From: Cordia subcordata
Taxonomy: Eukaryota; Streptophyta; Magnoliopsida; Boraginales; Cordiaceae
Reading direction: 5' to 3'
DNA length: 64,000 bases
Assembly: GCA_028554755.1 (NCBI GenBank)
Contig: JAPTOF010000015.1
Location: forward strand, 13,713,501 to 13,777,500
In this document: in pieces, positions 12,461 through 24,049 of the stretch
How the letters are laid out: each line of letters starts with the position of its first letter
Numbering within the stretch: the first letter of the stretch is position 1
Position numbers and translations under genes: made by a program
The notes under the pieces: generated by a model
Databases searched by the model: none
What the model was told of the DNA's origin: nothing
The model's input: only the letters and a program-made list of their open reading frames with translations

Positions 12461-15400
12461 ATGGAGCTAAAACATAATAATGGCATGCTCTGCTTTATTA
12501 GAGACGATGGATACAGAAGAAGAGCGCATGGACACAATAAGACTAAAGATGTTGAGAAGGCAATATTCAGAATCCCAGTCCAAGAGAAAAGCAGCACAAA
12601 AAGCAAGCTCCATAGGCTCAAGCTGGTCCTAGTCATAATTATAGTAGGCACTTTTCTTACATTCATCTCTTCTCCATCCGTATGCCATCACGATTCTTCA
12701 TCCGACTCTCTTTCACTGTAAGTTCTGCTTCACATTCTTTTCTTTTACCTGCGTACTTTAAACCTTAAAAATGACTCATAAGCATTTTCTCAATATATAG
12801 TCTGCGATGTGTGCACTAAAACATGTTTCTGAACGAAGAGTTTCGGTATATTTATTTATTGGATTAACAATTTTAGCATAATAGTTTTTAAATTTTTTAA
12901 ATGGGTGACAGTAACGTGAAAACTTTTAGTTTCAATTTGTAGGTTCTTTCTAAACTCTAATACTATAATAAGTTGTCATGTCATCAAAAGAGGTTAAATT
13001 CAGATGTTAAACTTGTATAGACCATACTGGTGTATTGATTATTTTATTAACACGCTCTTTACGTACTAGTGTAATTTGTCTTTTAGTTGCATGTGCACTG
13101 TTTTTAATATTTTTAATTGGGTGGTAATAAATTTGGAATCCGATACTTTTCGATTTCTAGAGGTTATCACCTTCGTCTAAATGTAGACAAGATATTGGTG
13201 TATTCGTGTATTGTATTGATAATATCGGTCTGCAAAATATAATAGATGTTCTAGATTATCTCTTCAGAAAAATATTCAGGTTCTTGGGTTTGAGTGGTAA
13301 TTATATTATGCATGTTAATTAGCTATAACTTTTTGTACTGCTACTTGTTGTCGGGAACAAGAAATTGTGCTTTAAAATTGTAATAGATGTTCTAAATTAA
13401 ATCAACATGATTGAGCTCAGAAGTACTGCATTATTTTCTTATTTGTAGTCATTGGGAATAAAGATGCATAACAGAAATATTGTGCAGAAAGAAAGATTTC
13501 ATCTCTTGATTTGCCAATGACATATTAAATGCAGGCCACATTTTGTAAAGTGGTGGTTATGGGGTGGTTCTGATCCCCGATATGTATCAAATTTAGTAAT
13601 CAATTGGGATGAGATCTCCAAGGCTGCAGAGAAATTACCTATAGACATGGGATTGCATGGCGTCGGCCTACTTAACTTTAATAAGAGTGAGATCAACAAA
13701 TGGAGGCAGCTCATTCCGAATATCAATCACACAGTTCTGCACCTGGATTATGCAGACAGAAATGTGACTTGGGAATCCTTGTACCCGGAGTGGATAGATG
13801 AGGAACAAGAGGACGATGTTCCCAGTTGCCCTTCCCTGCCGAAGCTTGAAGTGCCTAGAAAACGACTTGATCTTATCGCTGTCAAACTTCCTTGTCGTAA
13901 TGAAGGGAACTGGTCCAGAGATGTCGCTCGGCTACATTTGCAGCTAGCGGCTGCTGGTTTAGCTGCCTCTGCTAAAGGGAATTTCCCTGTCCATCTGCTG
14001 TTTGTTTCTAAATGCTTTCCCATACCAAATCTGTTCACTTGCAAGGAACTTGTCGTACGAGAAGGTCATGCCTGGCTGTATAAACCGAACTTGGACGTTC
14101 TACGAGAGAAACTTCAGCTTCCAGTAGGTTCATGTGAACTTTCCCTTCCACTTGGACCCAGAGGTCTGTTAAACTTTTTCCAATTTTTCATCTATCTACC
14201 TGTCTCTATACTGTTATGTGCTTCAAGCTCACTTGTTCCTTTGCATAATGATGACAATTGCCTTAAAGTCATTCATGGGCTTAAATAAAAAATTGTAACT
14301 ACCTTTGGATCAAAATATGTAATAAATGCCTTTCAGAGCTTTGTGGGGGGAAAAATTGGTAAAATGCATGAAATATGTAATGAGGACTAATGCATTACTT
14401 GCTCTGAGTCAGAACAATATAATTGATGAGAATTTTTGACAATCAAATCCTTCTAAATTTGCTTACTTTGGTTCTGAATTCTTGAAAATTCTTTTGCTAA
14501 TACCGAAGCCCCTAATAAGGAACTACCCCTGATACCAGAACAAGATTTTCCTGGAAGAAAACGCCGTGAGGCTTATGCTACAATCCTCCATTCAGCTGAT
14601 GTCTATGTTTGTGGAGCTATAGTTGCAGCTCAAAGCATCCGCATGGCAGGTTCCACCAAAGACCTCATAATTCTAGTTGATGAAACAATAAGCGAGTATC
14701 GCAGGAGTGGGCTTGAAGCAGCAGGTTGGAAAACTCGAATAATCCAGAGAATTAGAAATCCGAAAGCCGAGAAAGATGCCTATAATGAATGGAATTACAG
14801 CAAGTTCAGATTATGGCAACTGACAGATTATGACAGAATCATTTTCATTGATGCTGACTTGCTTATACTCAGAAACATAGATTTCTTATTTGGACTGCCA
14901 GAGATATCTGCAACAGGAAACAATGGAACACTTTTCAACTCTGGAGTAATGGTGATAGAGCCATCAAATTGCACATTCCAGCTCCTAATGGACCACATAA
15001 ACGAAATTGAATCCTACAATGGTGGAGACCAGGGTTATCTAAACGAAATATTCACATGGTGGCATCGGATACCCAAACACATGAACTTCCTGAAACATAT
15101 CTGGATAGGTGATGACGAAGAAGTGAAGCAGAAAAAGGCTCGACTTTTTGGGGCAGAACCTCCAGTTCTTTATGTAATACACTATCTAGGATACAAGCCA
15201 TGGTTGTGCTACAGGGACTACGACTGCAACTGGAACTGGGATATAATGCAGGAGTTTGCCAGTGATGTTGCTCACAAGCAATGGTGGAAAGTGCACGACA
15301 CAATGCCGGAGCAGGTGCGGCAATTCTGCCTGCTGGGATCAAAGCAGAAAGCGCAGTTGGAGTGGGACAGAAGGCAAGCAGAGAAGCAAAACTACGCCGA

Positions 15401-15569
15401 TGGCCATTGGAGGATAAAGATTACAGATAAGCGTATAAAGAAATGCATTGACAACTTATGCCACTGGAAGGGCATGTTGAAACACTGGGGGGAGACAAAT
15501 TGGACAGATGATGCATCTCTCAGCCCAACACCACCTGCCATAAAGACAGCATCTCTTTCTGCTTTGTGA
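12461..15569 (+). CDS. GUX1-like: GUX1-like xylan alpha-glucuronosyltransferase
   Basis: Glycosyltransferase family 8 enzyme that adds glucuronic acid from UDP-GlcA to the xylan backbone in the Golgi. Exons: 12461-12717, 13535-14163, 14509-15569, joined by phase-2 and phase-1 introns with GT/AG ends (donor GTAAGT at 12718, acceptor GCAG at 13534). The product is 648 aa, close to the length I recall for GUX1. It has a short cytosolic tail, one membrane anchor at about residues 54-70, a plant-specific stem with VTWESLYPEWIDEE, then the GT8 domain from about residue 325. The metal-binding DAD is at 410-412 in FIDADLL, GGDQGYLNEIF at 467-477, and the HYLG histidine at 520. The C-terminal stretch with WKGMLKHWGETNWTD matches the GUX1 type rather than GUX2 or GUX3. 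No frame damage is seen. Start chosen at the first ATG in frame after the acceptor at 12448; a further upstream leader exon is possible. Confidence 0.9.
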
Positions 15570-15621
15570 ATAGTTAACTTTCTCTTTTGCTGTCTGGATT
15601 GTGGCATTAATTTGTTTAGAT

Positions 15622-15745
15622 TCTTTTTTTGTTAAAACTCCCTGCTCCCATGTGATCGAACTTAGGACCTCACGTCTGGGACAAATAGTCTCAACCACTT
15701 GAGGTGAGCTATCCCCCACATAGTGGTCGAATTCTAACCTTTTCT
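15622..15745 (-). mobile_element. tRNA-derived SINE-like sequence
   Basis: On the minus strand there is a box-A-like TAGCTCACCTCAAGTGG, and about 45 bp later a box-B-like AAGTTCGATCAC, followed by a short region and an A-rich tail (plus strand TTCTTTTTTTGTT). This is the layout of a Pol III tRNA-derived SINE. It begins about 50 bp after the GUX stop codon, so it may lie in the 3' UTR. No target duplication recognised. Confidence 0.5.
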
Positions 15746-16855
15746 GTTTTCTCAATTTTGACGCGAGGAGATGAAAAGGTGCTTTGGCCACTATGGAGGC
15801 TCCAGTACTAGTATATTAGATTTTTTATGCTAAACTTGGGAGCTCGATTGATCCATATAAAGGTAATAAAACCCCTGCAGCATTTTTGTCATCTCCTTCG
15901 CAGAATTCTCTTTGCATTAATGTGAAGTCTTTACTCTATTAGTTCTACATTTTGTTTGCAAAAAAAAATGCAAAGAATAAAAAATTTGCATATAGAAAAC
16001 TCAGACATCACCAGTAATTCTGTTGTTGTAGAATTCCAAAGGACTTCTCCCAAATTCTGCAGAAGATCAAACTCAGTGCAGTTAAAATCTGCAGAAAAGA
16101 AATAGATTTACTTCAATTAGCCTGTCATATTTTTAAAACTTGTTTCTGCAAATGTCTTGCGGAATCTTTTCGTGATCAGGAACTATAAGAGGAGACAATT
16201 TTTCTGTTTCGACTCTAAGAGAAAATTTCATCAGAATTATTCTATGGCTAGGGATTTTTAATACACTACAACTCCTCTATCTTAAAACCCAATCCTTAAT
16301 ACCCACCGAGTCCAACCGTTTGGATTTAGGATTATGCAATTTTCTAATCTAGAAAACCCAAATTAATTGTGTGACCTAAGGTTTAATTCATGATCTAACA
16401 ATCAATGAGAACATTAGGACCAAACATAAAGCAATTCATTTATGAAGTGATGCCAAGCCTATGATAGATTATTAACTTTTGAACACTATTCCTAGCAATC
16501 TCATACTTGGAGTAAAGCCAATAATGTTAGTTTCCAATACACATCTTCTCTTGATCCTGAGGGCTTCAGCAACGGGTTGGCCAAAAATTATTTGTTATAT
16601 ATCATTTGCAAAAGAACGTCACCTTTAAATATAAGCAGGCGGGAAAGTCCAAACGCATGCTAGGAACTTTTCTAACAAAAATAATCTCAAAGAACTTCTT
16701 GTCATCCTCGTCTAATCGAAAACTTGAACTAGTCATACCAATTAGTTTCAACGTCAAAATCTCCACAAATAAGCCATTAGTCCTTTTTACTCCAAAGTAC
16801 TCAAGGATGGTCGTGACCATCTACTAATTGTTCTTATTGTGATCAGGACAGTAAT
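15746..16855. other. Intergenic, no recognised feature
   Basis: Downstream flank of the GUX gene. I see no gene; short open frames on both strands at 16602-16827 are mirror shadows of one A/T-rich stretch. Confidence 0.45.
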
Positions 16856-17050
16856 TGTTGGGAACTCCTAAAGAGTGTGTCACCTCATGTCTTGTACATA
16901 ACATAGTTTACATGTAGATCCAAATGTGAAAAAAAATATTCTTAAAGTGAGGTGTCCCAAGAACATTCTTGAAATTCAGTATGCCCTTTTACATAAAGTC
17001 AATGTATGTGGACTAAGACAATCTCAACAACCTCTTCAGTCCATTCTTTC

Positions 17051-17236
17051 TGATAGCAGAATATTTTAGATAAATACACTTAAGCTTTCTGAATTATCGT
17101 TGTAACAGTTTTGATATAGTCTGTATTTATCTCCTAGGCTTATCTCCTTATATATAGGAACCTTATCATTATTATCTTGCATATATATACTATACGATCA
17201 TGAATAATAAAATCATCAGAAACTTTCACTCCTTCA
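17051..17236 (+). repeat. 5' LTR of the copia element
   Basis: 186 bp, starts TGATAGCAG and ends CCTTCA. It holds a 13-bp extra segment (a local duplication of CTCCT/CTTAT sequence) that the 3' LTR lacks. The primer site follows directly. Confidence 0.9.
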
Positions 17237-17473
17237 TGGTATCAGAGCCTGGAAGCCAAACGGCGCAGGTTCGATCCTTATCGCCACCCATTTAATTAAA
17301 TTATCCACGTACAAGCTCTAAATAGATCACGCTGCACGTGAGGGGGCGTGTTAATACAATAAATTAATAAACCAAAGCTTAAGCTTTTAGATGAGGTTGT
17401 AACTTTAACATGGTATTAGATTTTTTTCACGACATAAGTCATACAACACCCCACTTCGCTATATCTGTTCATC

Positions 17474-18127
17474 ATGACCAATCCCACTAATAAGGATGTA
17501 TCATCTCCTGCATCTGATACTTCTAGTACTCATGGTGATTCAACCTCTGATCACACTGGTTTACCTATTTCGACATCCGTTCCACCATCTTCTCATAATG
17601 TGAAGGTCTTTGTCACCATCAACTTAGATTACAACAACTATTTAACATGGAAAAACCAAATAACCACTTTTTTTACCTTCACAAATTTGCTGAAGTTTAT
17701 TGATGGATCATCTTCATGCCCAATGCAAACAGCTGGTGCTGTAGCCGTTGCTAAATGGCTTTTCTTTGATCGCTTTACCTCTGCTTGCATAATGGCTACT
17801 CTCTTTGAGACGCTTGTTTATCAAGCAAATGGGTTTCAAACTGCTCATGCTCTCTGGACATTTTTGGAAGAATTATTTGTTCAACAGTCTACGGTTCACA
17901 AATCTCTTTTGCGTGCTCAACTTCGCACCATCAAGAAGTCTTCTCTCCTTGTCTCAGAGTATTTGCAGAACATACTTTTCTTGTCATCTTCTCTTGCCGC
18001 TGTTGGAGATTCTCTCAGTGATCTTGACCTGGGTCTTGCAACACTTGATGGTTTGCCATCAGAATATCACTCATTTGTCACAACCATTGAGAACTTGACT
18101 CCTCCTCCCACCTTCTCGCAATTATGA
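17474..18127 (+). pseudogene. Copia gag, broken
   Basis: Encodes about 217 residues of a copia-type gag. The central region (YNNYLTWKNQITTFF through LDLGLATLDGLPSEYHSFV) has the tryptophan and spacing of the plant retrotransposon gag domain, giving a nucleocapsid-like protein that packages element RNA. The frame ends with TGA at 18125, before the zinc knuckle. The knuckle region at about 18354-18400 (CQIC, then KFGHSATC) contains a further in-frame stop, so the gag-pol polyprotein cannot be made. Confidence 0.8.
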
Positions 18128-18399
18128 GCTAAGTTACTCACCAATGAACAACGATTGTTGCTTGGATCTACTTTTGGCTCGACGTCAGAGTCTCAATCAG
18201 TTTCTACGCTTGCTGCCCAGCTTTCTCACACATCCAGTCAGCATTGGTGGCTCAGAGTTCGAATAACAAGACGTTTACTCAATCTACTCAACATGGTTCT
18301 CAAGCTCCTAATCGCAATCAGCAAAACGACAATGGGTGCCTGAAATTTAAATGCCAGATTTGCTAGAAATTTGGTCACTCCGCTACTTGTTGTCCATAT

Positions 18400-19817
18400 T
18401 GTTATTCTCTGTCAAAGAATAATGGTACTCAGCCTTCTTCAAGTGCCTCCTCTGGACAGTTTGCTGGTGTGCATACTTATTAGCCCAATCAAGCCGGTAC
18501 TCCTTCTTTGCCTGTGTCAGTTGAACAACGGATTCCCAATAGTGGTGCTTCCAATCACATGACTCCTGATTTAACTCTCCTTCACCAAAGTGTTCCGTAC
18601 TTTGGCAATGACAATGTCATTGTTGGCGATGGTAATGAGGTCTCTATCACTAATACATGTTTTTCTTCTTACTCACATCCTTTTCGGCCTCTTTCCTTAC
18701 GTCATGTTCTGCATGTCCCTCAACTTTGCAAAAATTTGTTGTCTATTTCTTAGTTCACAAGAGATAATTCCGTGTCCATAGAATTCACTCCTTTTCATTG
18801 TGTTGTTAAGGATTTGCACAAAGGACTCCGCTCCTTCAGGGTCGCGCTGAATCTAATATGTATGTGCTTCCTTTACATCATGCTGCCTCTCTATCTTTTG
18901 GTCTTGCTTCATCTCGAGTGTCATCCACTGTATGGCATAACAGACTAGGCCATCCCTCAGCTGATGTATTATCTTCAGTTTCTAGGAATAGTGATGTGGT
19001 AATTTCTAATTTGAATAAGTCTATTTGTTCATCGTGTATGTTGGGAAAATGTCATTGTTTACCTTTTCAATCTTCTGTTAATAAAACTTTTTCATCTCTT
19101 GAAATTGTGCACTGTGACATTGGGGGACCTGCTCCTGTGTCATCCAATTCTGGTTATCGGTTTTTTATTTTGTTTATTGAAGATTATACACGTTTTACTT
19201 GGATTTATCCTTTAAAACAAAAGAATGACTGTGTAGCTTCTTTTACACACTTCAAAGCATTGGTTGAAAATTTGTTCTCCACAACTATTAAAAGTTTTCA
19301 ATGTGATGAGGCAAAAGAATTAACTCAAGGGAAACTTTGTGAACTTCTACATAATTCGGGCATTCAATATAGAATCTCGTGTCCGTACACACCCTAACAA
19401 AATGGACTAGCTAAACGCAAAATACGACATATAACTGAAGTTGGTGTAACCCTTATGTTTCATGCTTCTATCCCCAAAAATTTTTGGCTTGAAGCTTTTT
19501 CGACTACGGTTTACTTAATTAATCGCTTACCAACTCCGGTTTTAAACAACAAAAGTCCATTTGAAATGATACATTCTCGTGCCTTGAATTATTATGAACT
19601 AAGGATTTTTGGATGCCTGTGTTTTCCCTATCTTGGTTCCATCAAAGAAGATAAGCTCAGTCTTAAATCAGTTTCTTGTGTCTTTTTAGGTTATAGTGCT
19701 GATCACTCTGGTTATCGATGTTATGACATTCAAACTGGGCGAGTTTATATTTCTTGGCATGTTGTTTTTGATGAAGAAGTTTTTCCTTTTGTTAACTTAC
19801 AGGTGTCCTCACATTAA
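18400..19817 (+). pseudogene. Copia protease and integrase, broken
   Basis: A protease-like site reads NSGASNHMT at about 18538; the expected catalytic aspartate is asparagine. The pre-integrase segment (VWHNRLGHPSADVLSSV, then CSSCMLGK) supplies the HHCC zinc motif, and the integrase core follows with HCDIGGP and FQCDEAKE. The third acidic residue of the DDE triad is replaced by lysine (NGLAKRK at about 19402), and a stop falls just before it. The C-terminal part (SIKEDKLSLKSVSCVFLGYS) is still readable. No active integrase is possible. Confidence 0.78.
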
Positions 19818-20366
19818 CCATATGCTGAAAAAGAAGTGTCAAAGTCTGGTGAAACTTTACATCCTTTTTCCACTTTTAGTTCTGCCCCGTCACATGTGTC
19901 TCTGCAACATTCTCATGATTTGTCTTCTACTTTGTCTCCGAAACTTTCTCATCAGTTCCCACATAACTCAATTCATGGTCCTCAAGCATCCCCTCGTCCA
20001 TCTCCTTTAGCAGCATCTAGTTCAGCACATGATCTATCTATTTCTTCAAATTTAAATTGCCCAGGTATGATAAGTGAACGTCACGTGTCTTTAGATTCAT
20101 CACAATTCAATTCTCATTGTACTTCTTGTCCCATTGTATCTGATAATAAGTCAGTGTCTCATACTACTCAATCACACATGGATGCTTCACCTTTGTCATC
20201 GAGTATTGTACATGATGTATTATCTGCTCCACATCATATAGATTCTGTTCTCCCAAATCCCTCTTTGGTTGAGTCTAACCAGTCCAAACACTATATGGTC
20301 GTGTGACATCGTGACAATACAAGAAAAGCTAAAAACTTTTCTGATTACATCACTTATTAAGCTGGT

Positions 20367-21137
20367 ATGACTTCATCTTTGAAAAATTTTCTTCAAATGG
20401 AGCCCTCTTTATATACTCAAGCTTCCAAATATGTTCAATGGAGACAGGCAATGGATGCTGAGTTTATGGCTTTAATTGCTAATGGCACTTGGTGTCTTGT
20501 TTCTAAACCTGTATATGCTAATGTTATTGGCTGTAAGTGGGTCTTTCGTATTAAGCAAAAACCCGATAGTTTTGTTGACAGGTATAAAGCACCTTTGGTG
20601 GCAAAGGGGTTTCATCAAGAGGAAGGAACAGATTTTGCTGAAACATTCAGTCTTATAATTAAACCTTCAACCATTCGATTGGTATTATCTCTTGCACTTT
20701 CTTTCAATTGGGACATTAGGCAAGTGGATGTAAATAATGCCTTTTTACATGGACTATTACAAGAGGATGTCTTTATGGTACAACTTCCAGGATATGTTGA
20801 CCCCAACCATCTTAATCATGTTTGCAAGCTTAAAAAGGCATTGTATGGACTCAAACAAGCTCCGAGAGCATGGTTTGTTGGACTTAGCTCTTTTCTGCTT
20901 TCACAGGGATTTACTGCTGCTAAATCTGATGTTTCTCTTTTTAAGCGTAATGATTCATCTGGTCTTCTTTTTATTTTAATCTATGTTGATGACATAATTG
21001 TTACTGGTCAGTGTACAAATGCTATCAATGCTCTTATCACCTTGTTGAACAGACAATTTTCCTTAAAAGACATGGGCTCTTTGTTTCATTTTTTGGGGAT
21101 TCAGGTCACAAAACAGTGCAATGGTCTTCTACTTTAG
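20367..21137 (+). pseudogene. Copia reverse transcriptase domain
   Basis: RVT_2-type domain: GCKWVFRIKQKPD, YKAPLVAKGFHQEEGTDF, RQVDVNNAFLHGLLQEDVFM, KKALYGLKQAPRAWF and the catalytic box YVDDIIV are all readable in one frame of 256 codons, so the domain is the best preserved part of this element. A stop (TAG) at 21135-21137 separates it from RNase H. It would copy element RNA into DNA if the rest of the polyprotein existed. Confidence 0.85.
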
Positions 21138-21176
21138 CAAAGCAAGTACATCAATGATTTACTAGGTCGAGTTGAT

Positions 21177-21824
21177 ATGACTGGTGCTAAACCAGTTTCC
21201 ACACCAATTGCACCTTCCCAACATTTGTCTTTGCATCAAGGTGATCCTTTTCTTGATCCAACCCTTTATAGGAGTGTGGCAGGTGCTCTCCAGTATTTGA
21301 CTGTCACACGTCCAGACATTAGTTTTGCGGTTAATAGAGTGTGCCAATTTATGCACTCTCCTACTCATATTCATTGGTCTGCAGTAAAGAGGATATTACG
21401 GTATCTCAAGGGAACTGCAAACTTTGGTTTATTTCTTAGAAAATCAAATGATCTGACTCTTCACGCATATTCGGATTCGGATTGGGCTAGTTGCCCAGAT
21501 GATCGGCGAAGTAAGCATGGGTATTGCATTTTTCTAGGCCTAAATCTAATATCTTGGTCTGCAAAGAAGCAAACGACAATATCAAGGTCCAGCACAGAAG
21601 TAGAATACAGGGCTATTGCCTTTGCTACATTAGAGATTTGTTGGCTTCAATCAATCCTTGAGGAGATTAGAATGTTGTCTCCAATCAAACCCACTTTGTG
21701 GTGTGACAATATTGGAGCTACTTACTTAACTGCAAATCCAGTCTTTCACACCCGAACAAAACATATTGAGCTGGATGTTCACTTTGTTTGTGATAAAGTA
21801 GCTGCTGGAGATCTACAAATTTAG
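21177..21824 (+). pseudogene. Copia RNase H domain
   Basis: Readable from GALQYLTVTRPDISFAVNRV through the RNase H motifs YSDSDWASCPDDRRS, SWSAKKQTTISRSSTEVEYRA, WCDNIGATYL and [19 protein letters not shown] at 21822 interrupts it just before the conserved end (STRDQLADIMTKGL continues in frame after the stop). The purine tract and 3' LTR follow within about 120 bp. Confidence 0.85.
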
Positions 21825-21941
21825 TTTATCTCAACAAGGGATCAACTTGCTGACATAATGACAAAGGGCCTTTCAAGTGCATGATTTTCAATTCTGCGCG
21901 GCAAGCTCATTATACAAAGTCCAGCTTCGCTTGAGGGGGCG

Positions 21942-22114
21942 TGATAACAAAATATTTTAGATAAATACACTTAAGCTTTCTGAATTATCATTGTAACAGT
22001 TTTGATATAGTTTGTATTTATCTCCTTATAGATAGGAACCTTATCATTATTATCTTGTATATATATACTATACGATCATGAATAATAAAATCATCAGAAA
22101 CTTTCACTCCTTCA
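21942..22114 (+). repeat. 3' LTR of the copia element
   Basis: 173 bp, starts TGATAACAA and ends CCTTCA, preceded by the purine tract TTGAGGGGGCG and followed by target duplication CTTTC. Confidence 0.9.
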
Positions 22115-22638
22115 CTTTCTACTCAAACTCTTGTATTTACACACTCATAGATTAGGCTTGTAGTAGGTTCTACATCAAGAATATTGTTGAGTCTAGCAAA
22201 TCCTTGGTGTTGTTGCACTTAGGTTCTTTGAAAAGGGTGTCAAAAGGTTGCAATAGTAGGTTTGCGTTCCACTTACATTTGATGGAAGAACTCATGTAGT
22301 GGAGGTGTTTGAAGTTCTAAAGAAAGCATTCTTAGGCGGTAGATGTAGGCTCAGTAGAACTAGTTAACAATCCAGTGTTTGATCTCTCTTTCTCTCTGCT
22401 CTTATCTATCTTATTTTGTTTTCTCGAAGTATTTGAGAAGTTGTTTCATTCATTGTTATCTTGCTTACTTGCTTTTATTTTGGGAAATTTGGAATATAAT
22501 CTTTATTCACCCCTCATTCCCTCTTAAGACTATTTATTCCTAACAAGTTTTGTCAAAACTAGGGCTATGCCTATCGTTTAATAACAAGATGTGTCAAAAC
22601 TAGGGTTATACCTTAGTTTAATAACTAGTAAAATCAAT

Positions 22639-23215
22639 ATGGAAAATAGTAGTAATGAAATTCTTCTAGAAGGTCAATCTATTTGTAAAACACTTTTGTT
22701 TGATGGTCTAAATTATTCATTCAAGCTAATACTTATAAAACATGTAAAGTTACTGAAAATGACCCCCAATTTCCTATGAAGATAGAAGATGATAAGAAAG
22801 TGTTAACTAAAAAAATAATGGGATGACAAAGATTATGAGCTTGTTGAATTAAATGCTAAAACACTTTGTATACCTCACTTGATGCAATCAAGTTTAATAA
22901 AATCACAGGTTGTCAATCGGTTAAAGAGATTTGGGGTCGATTGAAAGTTACTTATGAAGGAACAAATTAAGTAAAAGAGTCAATAATTAGCATGCTTGTA
23001 CATAAATATAAACTCTTTGACATGTTGCTTAGTTAGAGTATCGAATAAATGTTTTCTAGATTTCTTGATATCACTAATAGCCTAAAGGCTCTTGGAAAAG
23101 GCTATTCTAACATAGATATAGTAAGAAAATTACTAGGAAGTCTTCCATTATCATGGTAACTGAAGGTGACGACCATCAAAGAAGCAAGAGATATCAACAC
23201 CTTTACGTCGAGGGA
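22639..23215 (+). pseudogene. Decayed retrotransposon gag (UBN2 type)
   Basis: With frameshifts and stops allowed, this stretch reads as the plant gag domain: LNAKTLYTSLDAIKFNKI, SVKEIWGRLKVTYEGTNQ, then VKESIISMLVHKYKLFDML, FLDITNSLKALGKGYSNID and IVRKLLGSLPLSW. It directly follows the probable LTR ending at 22545 and would be the gag of that element. Nothing of its pol region is visible downstream, so the element was truncated before about 23220. Confidence 0.7.
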
Positions 23216-23219
23216 ACAA

Positions 23220-23570
23220 TATACATGTTCACAGTTTTTATATTATACGTTCACAACTTTTATACGTTGACAACTTTTCTACTATATGATCATAAATTTT
23301 AATTATTTATAGATTTCATATTATATGTTTACAATTCTAATAGTTTGTGCTCAGAACTTTTGATTGTTCACAATTTTGCAAGACAAGTTCATAAGTTTCA
23401 TTATTCACTTTTCTTACACTACATGTTCAAAAGTTTTACATTATATGTTCAAAATTGATAAACTACCTGTTCATAACTCTAATCAGTATGTCCACAACTT
23501 GTTTATCAATTATAAATGCAATGCTCACAACTTGCATATTTCAAACTCACAAACCTTAATAACAAACATT
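23220..23570 (+). repeat. Degenerate short tandem repeat (ATGTTCACAACTTTTA type)
   Basis: Many diverged copies of a unit of roughly 20-30 bp resembling ATGTTCACAACTTTTATATT occur in a row, with spacing and sequence drift. No coding role is likely. Confidence 0.55.
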
Positions 23571-23635
23571 AAAATTTACATCTATTTTTCTCATCATCTC
23601 CTTTTTACATCTTTTCAATTCTTTTGTTTGAATTT

Positions 23636-23860
23636 TTTACACACACACACACATACTCAAAAACACATGCACTATCTCTCTATATGTACACACATGCACA
23701 CATACACACATACATACAAGTACACATACACGCATATGACGTACGTGCTCGTGCATACACACAAATACATATTTATGTGTGTATATACACGTACACACAA
23801 ATATAGGTCTACTAAGAGGGAGAGAGAGTTATGGAGAGAGAGGAAGAGAGAAGACCACAA
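23636..23860. repeat. (CA)n-rich then (GA)n-rich simple sequence
   Basis: CA/TA-rich microsatellite from about 23636 to 23805 with interruptions, followed by GA-rich sequence to about 23860. The open frames crossing it on both strands are simple-sequence artefacts. Confidence 0.85.
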
Positions 23861-24049
23861 CGATGATGGCTAGAACGCGACGCAAGATGGTAGCCACTAA
23901 TAACGAGATTTAAAATTTTTTAAAGTAGGAGAGCTTAAGCATGTTGCTTATGCTAGAGAAGGTGTATGATGCTAAGTGGGTGTGTGGTAAAATTTGTGAT
24001 CATAATGTTATTGGCCTCAATATCTTGTTTATCAAAGGTGTTATAGACA

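Larger units (their letters stand above)
17051..22114 (+). mobile_element. Ty1/copia retrotransposon, complete but decayed
   Basis: Structure in order: LTR, primer site (TGGTATCAGAGC right after the left LTR), gag, protease, integrase, reverse transcriptase, RNase H, purine tract (TTGAGGGGGCG) and LTR. It is flanked by a perfect 5-bp duplication CTTTC (17046-17050 and 22115-22119). Integrase before reverse transcriptase is the copia order. Several in-frame stops and lost catalytic residues show it cannot act on its own. The two LTRs differ by about six substitutions and a 13-bp indel, by eye. Confidence 0.9.
16856..22545 (+). repeat. Probable 5' LTR interrupted by a copia insertion
   Basis: TGTTGGGAAC at 16856 and TTCCTAACA at 22537-22545 form LTR-type TG...CA ends with a short inverted repeat. 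Removing the copia element and one copy of its target duplication leaves a continuous LTR of about 620 bp, directly followed by a decayed gag at 22639. I do not find a clear methionine-tRNA primer site after it, so the assignment is inference from end structure and position. Confidence 0.45.

Noticed and set aside
13748..14044. Open frame antisense to GUX exon 2
   Set aside because: Shadow of the true coding exon; no domain.
17266..17298. GGTTCGATCC, resembling a tRNA T-loop
   Set aside because: No matching cloverleaf upstream. It lies in the copia leader just after the primer site.
23364..23873. 169-codon open frame with threonine/histidine runs
   Set aside because: The second half is a translation of the CA microsatellite, and open frames exist on both strands there.
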